Source of the DNA: Alphaproteobacteria bacterium UBA6038
Lineage (GTDB): Bacteria > Pseudomonadota > Alphaproteobacteria > Micropepsales > Micropepsaceae
Assembly (NCBI GenBank): GCA_002429315.1
Contig: DIZC01000038.1
Coordinates: 1-64,000 of the forward strand
Reading direction: 5' to 3'
DNA: 64,000 nucleotides
Shown: positions 33,478 through 42,215 of the stretch, piece by piece
Position numbering within the stretch: the first letter of the stretch is position 1
How the letters are laid out: each line of letters starts with the position of its first letter
Notes under the pieces: generated by a model
The model's database searches: none
Told to the model about the DNA's origin: nothing
What the model saw: the letters and a program-made list of their open reading frames with translations, nothing else
Program-made: the position numbers and the translations under genes

Positions 33478-33837
33478 CTAAATGCCGGCTCGCCGGCGCC
33501 GCGGCGCACGCGAGTTTGATTTGGAGGCGGGGTCTTTCTTTGGCGGGAGCGCCGCTTCGTACGCCTCGCGCAGCAAAGCCGCGAGTTCCTGCTTCAAAAC
33601 GCGCTCCGGCTGAAGGATCAGTTCGGGGTGCTTGCCCCACATGTATTTCACGAACGTGGCGGGATCGGCTTCGAACAGAAACTCCTTGCGCTCATCCGGC
33701 AGGTAAAGCCAAACACCGTCGGGCCGGATGACCGCGAAGATCCGCTTCTTGGTGCGGAACGCCGGCCGGCCCCAATGGTCGACCCCGCGCACGCCGTCAA
33801 AGGACCGTGCAGTCTTTCGGACATCCTCGGCCTCCAC
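33478..33837 (-). CDS. MmcQ/YjbR family DNA-binding protein
   Basis: 119 residues from a GTG start at 33837 with GAGG upstream. The YjbR fold is shown by DHWGRPAFRTKKRIFAVIRPDG, WLYLPDERKEFLF and the C-terminal helix region; the double-wing fold is thought to bind DNA, with no defined role. A basic tail (PRRRRAGI) ends the protein. Confidence 0.85.
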   Translation of the reverse strand: MEAEDVRKTARSFDGVRGVDHWGRPAFRTKKRIFAVIRPDGVWLYLPDERKEFLFEADPATFVKYMWGKHPELILQPERVLKQELAALLREAYEAALPPKKDPASKSNSRAPRRRRAGI

Positions 33838-33865
33838 TGAACGCCTCGCAAAATGTGGTGGCGAG

Positions 33866-34678
33866 TTATTCGGGGATGGCTGCGAGTTGAGGCGACAACT
33901 CGTTCATCTCGTCCCGTTGTTCGGGCGTTCCAGTGCGGCGCTGCAATCGATTGAGTTTCCTAACAGCTTTTGCCGCAACCTTAGCTTCCTCCGCCTCGAT
34001 CAGTTCGCGTTTGATAACTTGTTCTTCTATGACATTGCGAATGGTGTCGGGATCCGGATTGATTCCTGGAGCCAGCTTGCGCAGCTCGCGCCGCACCATG
34101 GCCACCACGGGATCCGACAGAAGCAGTTGTGCGATTGAATAGCGGCTCATCGCTTGTTTGGCCTTGAACATTTGCGACATCGAGTCGGGCGTAAACACTT
34201 CCCTGCTCAATCCACCGAATAGGTCGAAAACCTCTCCGCCTTTGAGATTGCATGTGCACAGATCGACATCCAGCACGAGAGTGCCGGCAATGGGCTTGCT
34301 GAAGTTCACCTTATATGCCTGCCATCGCGCTCCGTTCGTAAGCACCACCCAGTCGGCCGGGAGATTCGCAGCGTAATTCACGATCTGCGTGACGTGTACT
34401 TCCTTCAGCTCGATGTTGATTGCCTTCACCTCGACAAGAAAGCGGAAGGCATTTCCAACCTTAACTGCAAGGTCCGCAAACGTGCCTTTGATTGCCTTCT
34501 CGGAAGTGATTTCCTCGATCTTCCGATAGCCAAACACGTCGCAGAGAATGTCCATCGCTAAATGGGCAGTATCAGCCTCGTTTATATCCCGCTTCCGCGC
34601 ATCCAGAACAGTTGCTTGATATTTTTTGAGTTGCTGGACTATTCGGCTTTGCACCTTCGCCGGTATCTTGATGGCCAT
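33866..34678 (-). CDS. Orphan HsdR-N-type (type I restriction nuclease-like) protein
   Basis: 270 residues. The N-terminal part resembles the type I restriction HsdR N-terminal nuclease domain: DAAHLAMDILCDVFGY-like opening (ADTAHLAMDILCDVFGYRKI), then GTFADLAVKVGNAFRFLVEVKAIN with the PD-(D/E)xK-type Asp and EVK triad. There is no helicase domain, and no HsdM or HsdS is nearby. A C-terminal helical part (about 190-270) follows. Such stand-alone proteins are widespread and their role is unsettled; a defence or DNA-repair role is only a possibility. GC looks lower than the flanks. Confidence 0.82.
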   Translation of the reverse strand: MAIKIPAKVQSRIVQQLKKYQATVLDARKRDINEADTAHLAMDILCDVFGYRKIEEITSEKAIKGTFADLAVKVGNAFRFLVEVKAINIELKEVHVTQIVNYAANLPADWVVLTNGARWQAYKVNFSKPIAGTLVLDVDLCTCNLKGGEVFDLFGGLSREVFTPDSMSQMFKAKQAMSRYSIAQLLLSDPVVAMVRRELRKLAPGINPDPDTIRNVIEEQVIKRELIEAEEAKVAAKAVRKLNRLQRRTGTPEQRDEMNELSPQLAAIPE

Positions 34679-34765
34679 GCACTCGCCCCATCGAATCTCT
34701 CGACTAGAATACAGCTTGTAGTTGCCTGATGAAAGGGCCGGCGGTCCCTGCGGCAGGTCATGTTG

Positions 34766-35857
34766 TTACTCCGCGGCTTCGGCATGCAGAGGCCGATGCG
34801 CTTTCAGCCGCGGCAGCACGTCGGAGGCGAACAGGCGCATGCTGCGCTCGGCGTCCTCGTACGGCATGCCGGCATAGGAGAACACGCCGGTGAAGGTCTC
34901 GGCCCCCAGCCGTCCGGTGTAGTCGAGAATGCGCTGCGTGCATTGCTCGGGCGTGCCGTAGATCTGCAGCCCAAGAAAAAAATCGATCATCGCGTCGCGC
35001 TGGTTGGGATCGGAGACGTTCTTCTGCATCGCGCCGTAGCTCTCGTATCCCTTGAGCTTGCCGAGATGATCGCCGACCAGTTCGTAGTGCTTGAGCACGC
35101 TCTTCCAGTAGCCGCCGATATATTCGCGCGCCATGGCTTCGGCCCGCGCGGCATCGCGGTCGCAATAGACCCAGCCGGCGAGCACCGGCGGCGGCGCGTC
35201 GGCATGGTTCACCTGCCGGTAGATGCGCCGATAGTTCGCCATCTCCTCGATCACCATCTCCCACGGCTTCTGCGGGATGACGAGCAGCCCGATACCGAGC
35301 TTCGCCATGATCTCGGAGGATTCCGGCGACACGGCGGCCGCATAGGTCCGCCCCTTGAAGCTCTTGAACGGCCGCGGGCGGATGTCGCGTTTGGCCTGCT
35401 TGATGTGCTTGCCGTCGAATTCGCACCAGCCTCGCTCCAACCCTTCGAGCAGCATCTGCGCCGATTCCACGAAGATTTCGCGGGCATCGTTCTGATCCAC
35501 GCCGAGGCCTTCGAACTCGACGCGCCCGAGCCCGCGTCCGATGCCGAAGATGAAGCGGCCGTTCGACATGTGATCGAGCATGGAAACCTGCTCGGCCACG
35601 CGCATGGGATCGTGCCACGGCAACACCACGACCATGGAGCCCAGCTGAATGCGGGTGGTGCGGCCGGCGAACCAGGTGAGATACTGCAGCACGTCCGGGC
35701 ACATGGTGTAGTCGGTGAAGTGGTGTTCGACGCCCCAGATGGAATCGAAGCCGAGCGGCTCGGCCAGATCGCCGAGCTTCAGCTCGTGCTCGTAAACGTC
35801 ACGATCGTTGCGCTTGGGATCGGTGGCCTGAAAGATCACCGCCGTGCCGACATGCAT
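34766..35857 (-). CDS. LLM-class flavin-dependent oxidoreductase
   Basis: 363 residues with the luciferase-like TIM-barrel signature: GFDSIWGVEHHFTDYTMCPD (about 35-55), RTTRIQLGSMVVVLPWHDPM and RFIFGIGRGLGRVEFEGLGV. It uses reduced flavin for a monooxygenase-type reaction; substrate unknown. Excellent ribosome site GGGGAGGGT before ATG 35857. It stands alone, with no flavin reductase gene beside it. Confidence 0.92.
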   Translation of the reverse strand: MHVGTAVIFQATDPKRNDRDVYEHELKLGDLAEPLGFDSIWGVEHHFTDYTMCPDVLQYLTWFAGRTTRIQLGSMVVVLPWHDPMRVAEQVSMLDHMSNGRFIFGIGRGLGRVEFEGLGVDQNDAREIFVESAQMLLEGLERGWCEFDGKHIKQAKRDIRPRPFKSFKGRTYAAAVSPESSEIMAKLGIGLLVIPQKPWEMVIEEMANYRRIYRQVNHADAPPPVLAGWVYCDRDAARAEAMAREYIGGYWKSVLKHYELVGDHLGKLKGYESYGAMQKNVSDPNQRDAMIDFFLGLQIYGTPEQCTQRILDYTGRLGAETFTGVFSYAGMPYEDAERSMRLFASDVLPRLKAHRPLHAEAAE

Positions 35858-36001
35858 GAAACCCTCCCCAGATAGCTATCGGCCGAGAGGTTAGCGCGTT
35901 AGGATGGGACCGACAAACACCGGGTGGTTCTCACCGCCACTTCCTTATCCCGGTGGGTTGCTCACCACCCGGCCTGCCCGGCTTGACCAGCCCCCTTCGT
36001 T

Positions 36002-36034
36002 CGTCATCGCCCGCCTTGTGCGGGCGACCCAATT
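36002..36034 (+). repeat. REP element upstream of the GIY-YIG gene
   Basis: CGTCATCGCCCGCCTTGTGC followed by GGGCGACCCAATTT, a hairpin plus tail. The copy at 36381-36415 is the same family in inverted orientation, so the GIY-YIG gene is bracketed. Confidence 0.88.
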
Positions 36035-36057
36035 TTCTATTTGCGCCTGGGATACCC

Positions 36058-36420
36058 GTGAGTTTCGAAAAGCATTTCTTCGTCTATATTCTGGCAAGCA
36101 AGCCTTGGGGCACGCTGTACATTGGCATGACGGGCAACCTGCTGGAACGGGCCTATCAGCATCGTGAAGGGCTGATCGACGGCTTCACCAAGAAATATAA
36201 TGGGAAGATGCTTGCGTATTTCGAGGAGCATGCCACCGCGTTCGACGCAATCAATCGCGAGAAACGGCTGAAGAAATGGCCTCGTGCGTGGAAGATCAAT
36301 CTGATCCGCACGGAAAACCCCGACTGGAAAGACTTAGCGGCAGATTGGTACCCGAAGATGCCGACACCGGCAGAGGTACAAAATTGGGTCGCCCGGACAA
36401 GCCGGGCGATGACGAGTTAG
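36058..36420 (+). CDS. GIY-YIG nuclease superfamily protein (UPF0213-like)
   Basis: 120 residues from a GTG at 36058 (encoding MSFEKHFFVYILASKPWGTL); the longer frame from 35953 runs through a REP and is rejected. Motifs: FVYILASK, TLYIGMTGNLLERAYQHREG with the catalytic Tyr/Arg, and Glu in INREKRLKKWPRAWKINLI. Single-domain proteins of this group are abundant in alphaproteobacteria and mostly uncharacterised. The last 13 codons and the stop come from the downstream REP copy, so the C terminus (WVARTSRAMTS) is repeat-encoded. Confidence 0.88.
   Translation: MSFEKHFFVYILASKPWGTLYIGMTGNLLERAYQHREGLIDGFTKKYNGKMLAYFEEHATAFDAINREKRLKKWPRAWKINLIRTENPDWKDLAADWYPKMPTPAEVQNWVARTSRAMTS
36381..36415 (-). 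repeat. REP element forming the 3' end of the GIY-YIG gene
   Basis: AAATTGGGTCGCCCGGACAA followed by GCCGGGCGATGACGA, the inverse of the 36002 copy. It is inside the GIY-YIG reading frame and sets its stop at 36418-36420. Confidence 0.88.
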
Positions 36421-36438
36421 GAAAGCGTGTTCAGAAAG

Positions 36439-37398
36439 CTAATCGAACAGGCTCGACACGCTTTCTTCGTTGTTGATGCGGCGGATGGCTTCGCCGATCA
36501 GCGGTGCGATCGAGATGCGGCGTATTTTGGCGCAGCGACGCATCTCGTCGGTATCGGCGATGGAATCGGTCACCACCATGGATTTCAGCTTCGAATCCTG
36601 GATGCGCGCCACCGCGCCGCCCGACAGCACGCCGTGAGTGGCGTAGGCGCAGACGTCCTTGGCGCCTTTCTCGATCAGCGCGTCGGCGGCGTTGCAGATG
36701 GTGCCGCCGGAATCCACGATGTCGTCCACCAGGATGCAGGAGCGGCCCTTCACGTCGCCGATGATGTTCATCACTTCCGATTCGCCGGCGCGCTCGCGGC
36801 GCTTGTCGACGATGGCGAGGTCGGAGCCGAGGCGCTTCGCCAGCGCGCGGGCCCGCACCACGCCGCCGACGTCCGGGGAGATCACCATCAGATTGTCGCC
36901 GCCGAGATAGTCCTCGATGTCGCGCACCATCACCGGCATGGCGTAAAGATTGTCGGTGGGGATGTCGAAGAAGCCCTGAATCTGTCCCGCGTGGAGATCG
37001 ACGGTGAGCACGCGGTTGGCGCCCGCGCCGGTGATGAGGTTGGCGACCAGCTTGGCAGAAATCGGCGTGCGCGGGCCCACTTTGCGGTCCTGCCGCGCGT
37101 AGCCGAAATAGGGGATGACGGCGGTGATGCGGCGTGCCGAAGCGCGGCGCAGCGCATCGATGATAATCAGCAGCTCCATCAGATTGTCATTGGCCGGGAA
37201 GCTGGTCGATTGGAGGACGAACATGTCCTCGCCGCGGACATTCTCCTGGACTTCGACGAATACCTCCGTGTCGGCGAAGCGGCGGACCACTGCCCGGGTG
37301 AACGGCAACTTCACATAGGCGGCGATCTTGTCTGCCAGCTCGCGGTTGGAGTTGCCGGCGAGCAGCTTCATGCCGCGGGTGCCGTTGGTCTCGCTCAT
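36439..37398 (-). CDS. prs: Ribose-phosphate pyrophosphokinase
   Basis: 319 residues from MSETNGTRGMKLLAGNSN at 37398. PRPP synthase signatures: RRFADTEVFVEVQENVRGED, the PPi-loop region YFGYARQDRKVGPRTPISAK, DLHAGQIQGFFDIPTDNLYA and the PRPP-binding ILVDDIVDSGGTICNAAD. It makes PRPP from ribose-5-phosphate and ATP for nucleotide, His and Trp synthesis. Single gene, with pgeF upstream on the same strand. Confidence 0.97.
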   Translation of the reverse strand: MSETNGTRGMKLLAGNSNRELADKIAAYVKLPFTRAVVRRFADTEVFVEVQENVRGEDMFVLQSTSFPANDNLMELLIIIDALRRASARRITAVIPYFGYARQDRKVGPRTPISAKLVANLITGAGANRVLTVDLHAGQIQGFFDIPTDNLYAMPVMVRDIEDYLGGDNLMVISPDVGGVVRARALAKRLGSDLAIVDKRRERAGESEVMNIIGDVKGRSCILVDDIVDSGGTICNAADALIEKGAKDVCAYATHGVLSGGAVARIQDSKLKSMVVTDSIADTDEMRRCAKIRRISIAPLIGEAIRRINNEESVSSLFD

Positions 37399-37471
37399 GA
37401 GCCGCCCTTTGTGACGCTTCGGTGAACCTGCCGGTTCTAGCAAGCGGCATGCAGCGGGTGAAGGGCCGGGC

Positions 37472-38248
37472 TCAGGGCGTCAACAGAATCGCGGAGAGCT
37501 GCCGCCCGTAATCCTTTTCACCGCGATGGGTGGCGCGGCGGAAACTGAAGAAATCCTGCTCGCGGGCATAGGTACAGGCGACAATGGATTCAACGCCGGC
37601 CACGCCGGCCGCGCGCAGCCGCGCCTCCACATAGCCCGGCAAATCGAATCGCCAATGGTCCGGCCGGTCGCTGGGGCAGAAAAAGCGCGCGTTCTTTGCA
37701 TCGGCCGCGGCGAAGGTGCGGCGGAATTCGTCGCTCACTTCGTAGTTCTCCTGCGCGATCGAGGGGCCGATGGCGGCGGCGGTGCGCGCGCGGTCTGCGC
37801 CCAGCGTCTCCATGGCACGGAGTGCGGATTCGGTCACGCCAGCCAGCGCGCCTTTCCAGCCGGCATGGGCAGCGCCGATCACCCCGGCCTCGGCGTCGGC
37901 GAGGAGCACCGGCGCGCAATCGGCGGTGAGAACGCCGAGTGCGAGCCCGGGGTGACGGGTCACCATCGCATCGGCTTTCGGTCGCGAATCCACTGCCCAC
38001 GGCGCCGTGACGATGACTGCCTCGGCCCCGTGGACCTGATAGACGGTGAGAAGCTGCGCGTTCGGATCGGAGGACAATTCGCGCAGCGCGCGGGTGCGGT
38101 TCTCGGCGACCGCCTTGAGATCGTCGCCCGAGCCCGGTCCGCAGTTCAGCGACGCGAAGACACCGGTCGATACGCCACCCGTGCGCCCAAAGAAGCCGTG
38201 CGCGACACGCGGGAGCGTCGACAGGTTTTTGCTTGTTAGAATCAACAT
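37472..38248 (-). CDS. pgeF: Peptidoglycan editing factor PgeF (YfiH/DUF152 family)
   Basis: 258 residues. Family motifs: HGFFGRTGGVSTGVFASLNCG, VYQVHGAEAVIV, ADCAPVLLAD (Cys/His metal site) and IGAAHAGWKGALAG. PgeF removes wrongly incorporated amino acids from UDP-MurNAc precursors; older names call the family polyphenol oxidase or laccase-domain. The order lgt, midA-like, pgeF on the minus strand is a common alphaproteobacterial arrangement. Confidence 0.94.
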   Translation of the reverse strand: MLILTSKNLSTLPRVAHGFFGRTGGVSTGVFASLNCGPGSGDDLKAVAENRTRALRELSSDPNAQLLTVYQVHGAEAVIVTAPWAVDSRPKADAMVTRHPGLALGVLTADCAPVLLADAEAGVIGAAHAGWKGALAGVTESALRAMETLGADRARTAAAIGPSIAQENYEVSDEFRRTFAAADAKNARFFCPSDRPDHWRFDLPGYVEARLRAAGVAGVESIVACTYAREQDFFSFRRATHRGEKDYGRQLSAILLTP

Positions 38249-38261
38249 CCACTCTACTCTA

Positions 38262-38340
38262 CGTCATTGTCCGGCTTGTCCGGGCAACCCAATTTCCTTC
38301 AATAGAAAAACGGGTCGCCCGCATAAAGCGGGCGATGACG
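38262..38340. repeat. REP pair between pgeF and the MidA-like gene
   Basis: CGTCATTGTCCGGCTTGTCC (with GGGCAACCCAATTT) and, inverted, CGGGTCGCCCGCATAAAGCG (with GGCGATGACG), separated by about 16 AT-rich bases. Same family as 25953, 36002 and 36381. It fills the entire gap between the two genes, ending one base before the MidA-like stop codon. Confidence 0.88.
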
Positions 38341-38341
38341 G

Positions 38342-39424
38342 TCAGGCGGCGAATCCCGGTGGCGTCGGTGCATTCTCCGGCACGATGGCCAGCGCCTTGA
38401 ACAGGGTCCCCATCGCGTCCGGCAGGATCAGGCGGTCGAGCGCCGTTTGCGTCGACTGAAGGTGATTGCGCGACAGCCGCTCGGCGCGCTCGACGATGCC
38501 CAGGCTGCAAAGAAATGCGCCCTGTTCCACCGGACCGTACACCTTCGCGCCTGCTCCTTCCGCGGCGCGGGCCAGGGCCGCGAAATCGACATGCGCCGAC
38601 AAGTCCGCTTCGCCGGGACGATCCAGTACGTCGGCGAATTTGTGCTCCGCCACCGCCTGCAAGGTTTCGCCGAAGCCAGCATCGGCGCCGTAACCGTAAT
38701 CCACGATCAGTGCCGCGCCGCCCTTGGATGCGATGACATCGGCGATCTGTTCCACCATCGCCTCGGCTGCCGGAGATGTTTCGTACACCGCGCCGATCTC
38801 GGGCAAACCCCGCTCCGAAGCGATCGCAAGCATCGTCGCGACCGGCGCCAGCGCAAAGCGCAGCGCGCCGTCCTTGTCGAGGCCCACCATCCGCTCGCAC
38901 CAGCCCCGCTCGGTGAACACAAATTGACGGATCGGCAGGGCATCGAAGAATTCATTCGCGAGCAGAAACAGCGGCCGATCCGAAAGAGACTCGTCGAAGC
39001 GGTCCAGCCAGCGGATGCTCACGCCCGCCTCTTGCAGGGCGAGCGTCGCTGCCTGCTGCTCCCGCAACGCCGCGCTGGTCTCAATCAGCACCACGTCGAT
39101 ACTGGCCAGAAATTCAGGATCGAGGCGCGCCGCATGCAGCGCATCCGCCGTCAACGTGCCGCGGCCGGGCCCAAGCTCCACGAGCCGAGCAGGCGAGGGG
39201 CAGTCCTGTTCGCGCCACGCCTGCACGCACCACAGTCCCAGCAATTCGCCGAACATCTGGCTGATTTCCGGCGCGGTGACGAAGTCGCCCTCTGCGCCGA
39301 GCGGGTCGCGCGTGGCGTAGTAGCCGTAAACCGGATCGTGCGCCGCCATGGTCATGAACTGCGCAATCGAAATCGGGCCTTGCGCTTCGATCAGCTGCGC
39401 GATGCGCTGCCCGAGTGGGTTCAC
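38342..39424 (-). CDS. MidA/NDUFAF7-like SAM-dependent methyltransferase
   Basis: 360 residues from a GTG at 39424 that overlaps the lgt stop (GTGA); the longer frame to 39688 is antisense-like lgt sequence. Motifs: GDFVTAPEISQMFGELLG, the SAM site VELGPGRGTLTADAL and LANEFFDALPIRQFV. The mitochondrial homologue methylates an arginine of complex I NDUFS2 and is needed for complex I assembly; a similar role here is plausible but unproven. Confidence 0.93.
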   Translation of the reverse strand: MNPLGQRIAQLIEAQGPISIAQFMTMAAHDPVYGYYATRDPLGAEGDFVTAPEISQMFGELLGLWCVQAWREQDCPSPARLVELGPGRGTLTADALHAARLDPEFLASIDVVLIETSAALREQQAATLALQEAGVSIRWLDRFDESLSDRPLFLLANEFFDALPIRQFVFTERGWCERMVGLDKDGALRFALAPVATMLAIASERGLPEIGAVYETSPAAEAMVEQIADVIASKGGAALIVDYGYGADAGFGETLQAVAEHKFADVLDRPGEADLSAHVDFAALARAAEGAGAKVYGPVEQGAFLCSLGIVERAERLSRNHLQSTQTALDRLILPDAMGTLFKALAIVPENAPTPPGFAA

Positions 39425-40314
39425 GCCGGCAGCCGCGCGGGGCGGCGCGTCAGTGCGACCCAATAGAGCAGCAAGCCCGCGAGAATCAGCGGTACGCAGA
39501 GCGCCATGCCCATGGTGAACCAGCCGAGGAACGGCGCATCGGGCTCGCGGAAGAATTCGACAAAGAAGCGGAACAGGCCGTAGCCGGTGAAGAAGGTCGC
39601 GGCGATGAGACCGGGCCGTTCGTGCCAGCGCAGCACGCGGAAGCAGAACTGCAGGATCAGCAGCAGCACGAAGCCTTCGAGGAAACATTCATAGAGTTGG
39701 CTGGGGTGGCGCGGCAGCTGATCCGGCGCGCGGGGGAAGATCATCGCCCACGGCACGTCGGTTGGCCGGCCCCACAATTCGCCGTTGATGAAGTTCGCAA
39801 TCCGCACCAGCGCGATGCCGATAGGCGCCACGCTGGTAATCAGGTCGCCGATGGTCAGCAGGCTCAGTCGGCGCCGGCGGCAGAAGAGCCAGATTGCAAT
39901 GGCGAGCCCGAGCACGCCGCCGTGAAACGACATCCCGCCTTCCCACACTGCGATGAGCTTGACCGGATTGGTGAGAAACGCGAGCGGCAGCCCGCCGCAG
40001 AAGCCCGCATTGGGCGAGACGCTGCACAGAATCGTGCCGTAGAAGACGTCCCATCCAACGCGCCCGCCAATGATGATTCCCAGCGTCGCCCACACCACCA
40101 AGTCGCCGATATCATCTGCGGTCGCCGGCCGTTTTCCGTTGAACGGCGGGTTCCGCCACAGCGATCGGTTGCGCAGCGCCCGGGCAATAATCCACCAGCT
40201 CAGCAGGATCCCGACGATGTAGGAGATCGCGTACCAGCGAATGGCGATCGGCCCGACTTGAAGAAGTACGGGATCGATGAGTGGATAGGGAATGATCGCC
40301 TGATAGACGGGCAT
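39421..40314 (-). CDS. lgt: Prolipoprotein diacylglyceryl transferase
   Basis: 297 residues, about seven membrane helices. Lgt signatures: IGGRVGWDVFYG (essential Arg), GGMSFHGGVLG with the essential His, RIANFINGELWGRPTD and RHPSQLYE. It transfers diacylglycerol from phosphatidylglycerol to the lipobox Cys of prolipoproteins in the inner membrane. Coupled by GTGA to the MidA-like gene; divergent from ubiK. Confidence 0.97.
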   Translation of the reverse strand: MPVYQAIIPYPLIDPVLLQVGPIAIRWYAISYIVGILLSWWIIARALRNRSLWRNPPFNGKRPATADDIGDLVVWATLGIIIGGRVGWDVFYGTILCSVSPNAGFCGGLPLAFLTNPVKLIAVWEGGMSFHGGVLGLAIAIWLFCRRRRLSLLTIGDLITSVAPIGIALVRIANFINGELWGRPTDVPWAMIFPRAPDQLPRHPSQLYECFLEGFVLLLILQFCFRVLRWHERPGLIAATFFTGYGLFRFFVEFFREPDAPFLGWFTMGMALCVPLILAGLLLYWVALTRRPARLPA

Positions 40315-40444
40315 GGACCGGACGCGCGAAGGGCCGATAGCGCATAGCCAATAGCGGTTGGCGAATCCAGCTACCCGCCCGCTTGCGGCTCGATCGTCGC
40401 TGACGGGGGTTGGCTATTGGGGCGCCCGCCGTCATATTCCGGTG

Positions 40445-40729
40445 ATGCAGACCGAAAATCCGCTGCTCGATGGCCTGGCGAAGTTCTTCACCGATGCCGC
40501 AGGGGCCGCCAACAGCGTCAGGAACGAGATCGACTCGTTTGTGCGTCAGCGGCTGGAAAAGCTCGTCTCGGACATGGATTTCGTGCCGCGCGAAGAGTTC
40601 GAGACGGTGAGGGCGATGGCCGCAAAGGCGCGTGAGGAAAACGAGCGGCTTGCCGCTCGGGTGGCTGAACTGGAGCGAAACGCCTCCGGCACCACGGCAG
40701 CGCCCAGTCCGCATATCGGGCCGGTCTGA
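40445..40729 (+). CDS. ubiK: UbiK-type accessory factor (BMFP family)
   Basis: 94 residues from the ATG at 40445 (MQTENPLLDGLAKFFTDAAG); the frame upstream is not supported. The amphipathic N-terminal helix, RNEIDSFVRQRLEKLVSDMD and FVPREEFETVRAMAAKAREE coiled coil match the UbiK/BMFP family. UbiK assists the aerobic ubiquinone-synthesis complex at the membrane in enterobacteria; the same job here is inference. The C-terminal tail is variable. Confidence 0.85.
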   Translation: MQTENPLLDGLAKFFTDAAGAANSVRNEIDSFVRQRLEKLVSDMDFVPREEFETVRAMAAKAREENERLAARVAELERNASGTTAAPSPHIGPV

Positions 40730-40806
40730 AAGCTGTGGGTTCCCGGAATCGTCCAAAGGGGCCTTGGCCGGGACTCTTGTAAGCCCACAAAATCTTGTGT
40801 CAGTTA

Positions 40807-40827
40807 GAAGCACAGGTGCTTCGTTTT
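40807..40827 (+). terminator. Probable intrinsic terminator after ubiK
   Basis: GAAGCA (40807-40812) pairs with TGCTTC (40817-40822) around CAGG, followed by GTTTT. It lies 78 bases after the ubiK stop and 40 before the next gene. The stem is short, so the call is tentative. Confidence 0.45.
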
Positions 40828-40863
40828 GCGTCGCGCCCCTCGCGGGGTCCAAAGGAGTCCCGA

Positions 40864-41364
40864 ATGTCGCTGGCCCATATCGATCAGACGGTCGCTGCCC
40901 CCCATCCGCTCGATATTCTCGAGCATACGGTCGAGGAGAACGGCTGGGCTTTCGAGCGCAGCGGGCGGGACGAGCTGAACCTGTCGGTGTCCGGCCGCTG
41001 GTGTGACCATCACTTCTGCTTCACCTGGCGGGACGAGTTGCAGTCGCTGCACCTTTCCTCCGCCTTCGATATGCGGGTGGAGGACAAGCGCCGCAGCGAG
41101 GTCGCGAGCCTGTTGATGTATGTCAACGCCAAGCTGTGGCTGGGCCATTTCGATCTGTGGCCGGAGGACGGCAGCCTGGTGTTCCGCCACGCGATGATTT
41201 TCCCGGAAGCCCACGCCAGCGCGGCGCAATGCGAATCGCTGCTCCACCTCGCGGTCGAGGCGTGCGAGCATTATTACCCGGCGTTTCAGTTCGTGCTTTG
41301 GGGCGGCAAGACTGCTGAGGAAGCCGTGGCCGCGGCGCTCCTGGAGTGCGCCGGGCAGGCGTGA
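40864..41364 (+). CDS. YbjN domain-containing protein
   Basis: 166 residues from the ATG at 40864 with AAAGGAGT upstream. The YbjN fold (a type III secretion chaperone-like alpha/beta fold) is suggested by HTVEENGWAFERSGRDELNL, FCFTWRDELQSLHLSSAFDM and LWLGHFDLWPEDGSLVFRHA. The YbjN-proC adjacency with GTGA overlap is conserved in alphaproteobacteria. The molecular role is unknown; YbjN is tied to stress and motility in E. coli. Confidence 0.88.
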   Translation: MSLAHIDQTVAAPHPLDILEHTVEENGWAFERSGRDELNLSVSGRWCDHHFCFTWRDELQSLHLSSAFDMRVEDKRRSEVASLLMYVNAKLWLGHFDLWPEDGSLVFRHAMIFPEAHASAAQCESLLHLAVEACEHYYPAFQFVLWGGKTAEEAVAAALLECAGQA

Positions 41365-42167
41365 CCGGGCCCATTCTCCTGATCGGCGCGGGCCGCATGG
41401 GCGGCGCGCTGCTCAAAGGCTGGATGGGCAAGGGATTCGGGCCCCTCTACGTCGTCGAGCCCGAGCCCGCGCCGGAGCTGCGCAAGCAGGCGAACGCCGG
41501 ACGCATCCCGCTTCACGCCAACATTGAAGATGTTTCGGTCGATCTGCGCGTCTGTCTCATCGCGCTGAAGCCGCAGGTTCTGAAGCGCGAAGCCGCGCAC
41601 CTGAGGCCGATCGCCCAGGGCGGCACGTTGATGATCTCCATCGCGGCGGGGATTGATACCAGATTCCTGGCTGGCGCGTGGGGCCGGAAGGCGCGGCTGG
41701 TCCGGGCGATGCCCAACACGCCGGGCGCAATCGGACGCGGCATTTCGGCGCTCTATGCGTCGCCACAGGCCACCGCGGCGGATCGCAAACTGGCGCAGGA
41801 CCTGCTGGCCGCTCTGGGCGAAACCCTGTGGGTGCGCCGCGAATCCCTGATCGATGCCGTGACGGCCGTGTCCGGATCGGGTCCGGCGTACGTTTTCCTG
41901 CTGGTGGAGGCCTTGGCGGAGGCCGCCCGGGCGGAAGGCCTGCCGCGCGACGCCGCCGAAAAGCTCGCCCGCGCCACGGTCATCGGGTCTGGCGCGCTGC
42001 TGGACGCCGACCGGCGCTTGTCCGCCGATCTGCGGCGGGACGTCACCAGCCCCGGCGGCACGACCGCAGCGGCTCTCGAAATCCTCACGGCGGGCGATGG
42101 GCTGAGGCCCCTGATCGCACGGGCGGTGCATGCGGCGCGCAAGCGGGCGGAAGAACTGGGAAGTTAG
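41361..42167 (+). CDS. proC: Pyrroline-5-carboxylate reductase
   Basis: 268 residues from a GTG at 41361 overlapping the preceding stop. NADPH site LIGAGRMGGALLKGW at the N terminus, AMPNTPGAIGRGISAL, AVSGSGPAYVFLLVEAL and the C-terminal signature DVTSPGGTTAAALEIL. It performs the last step of proline synthesis. Coupling to the YbjN gene ensures co-translation. Confidence 0.96.
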   Translation: MTGPILLIGAGRMGGALLKGWMGKGFGPLYVVEPEPAPELRKQANAGRIPLHANIEDVSVDLRVCLIALKPQVLKREAAHLRPIAQGGTLMISIAAGIDTRFLAGAWGRKARLVRAMPNTPGAIGRGISALYASPQATAADRKLAQDLLAALGETLWVRRESLIDAVTAVSGSGPAYVFLLVEALAEAARAEGLPRDAAEKLARATVIGSGALLDADRRLSADLRRDVTSPGGTTAAALEILTAGDGLRPLIARAVHAARKRAEELGS

Positions 42168-42215
42168 CTCGCCAATACGGCTTGAGCGATGCGCGCCGCC
42201 GCGCGATGCTTGTCG

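Noticed and set aside
35953..36057. Upstream extension of the GIY-YIG reading frame
   Set aside because: It runs through a REP and ends at a GTG where family similarity begins.
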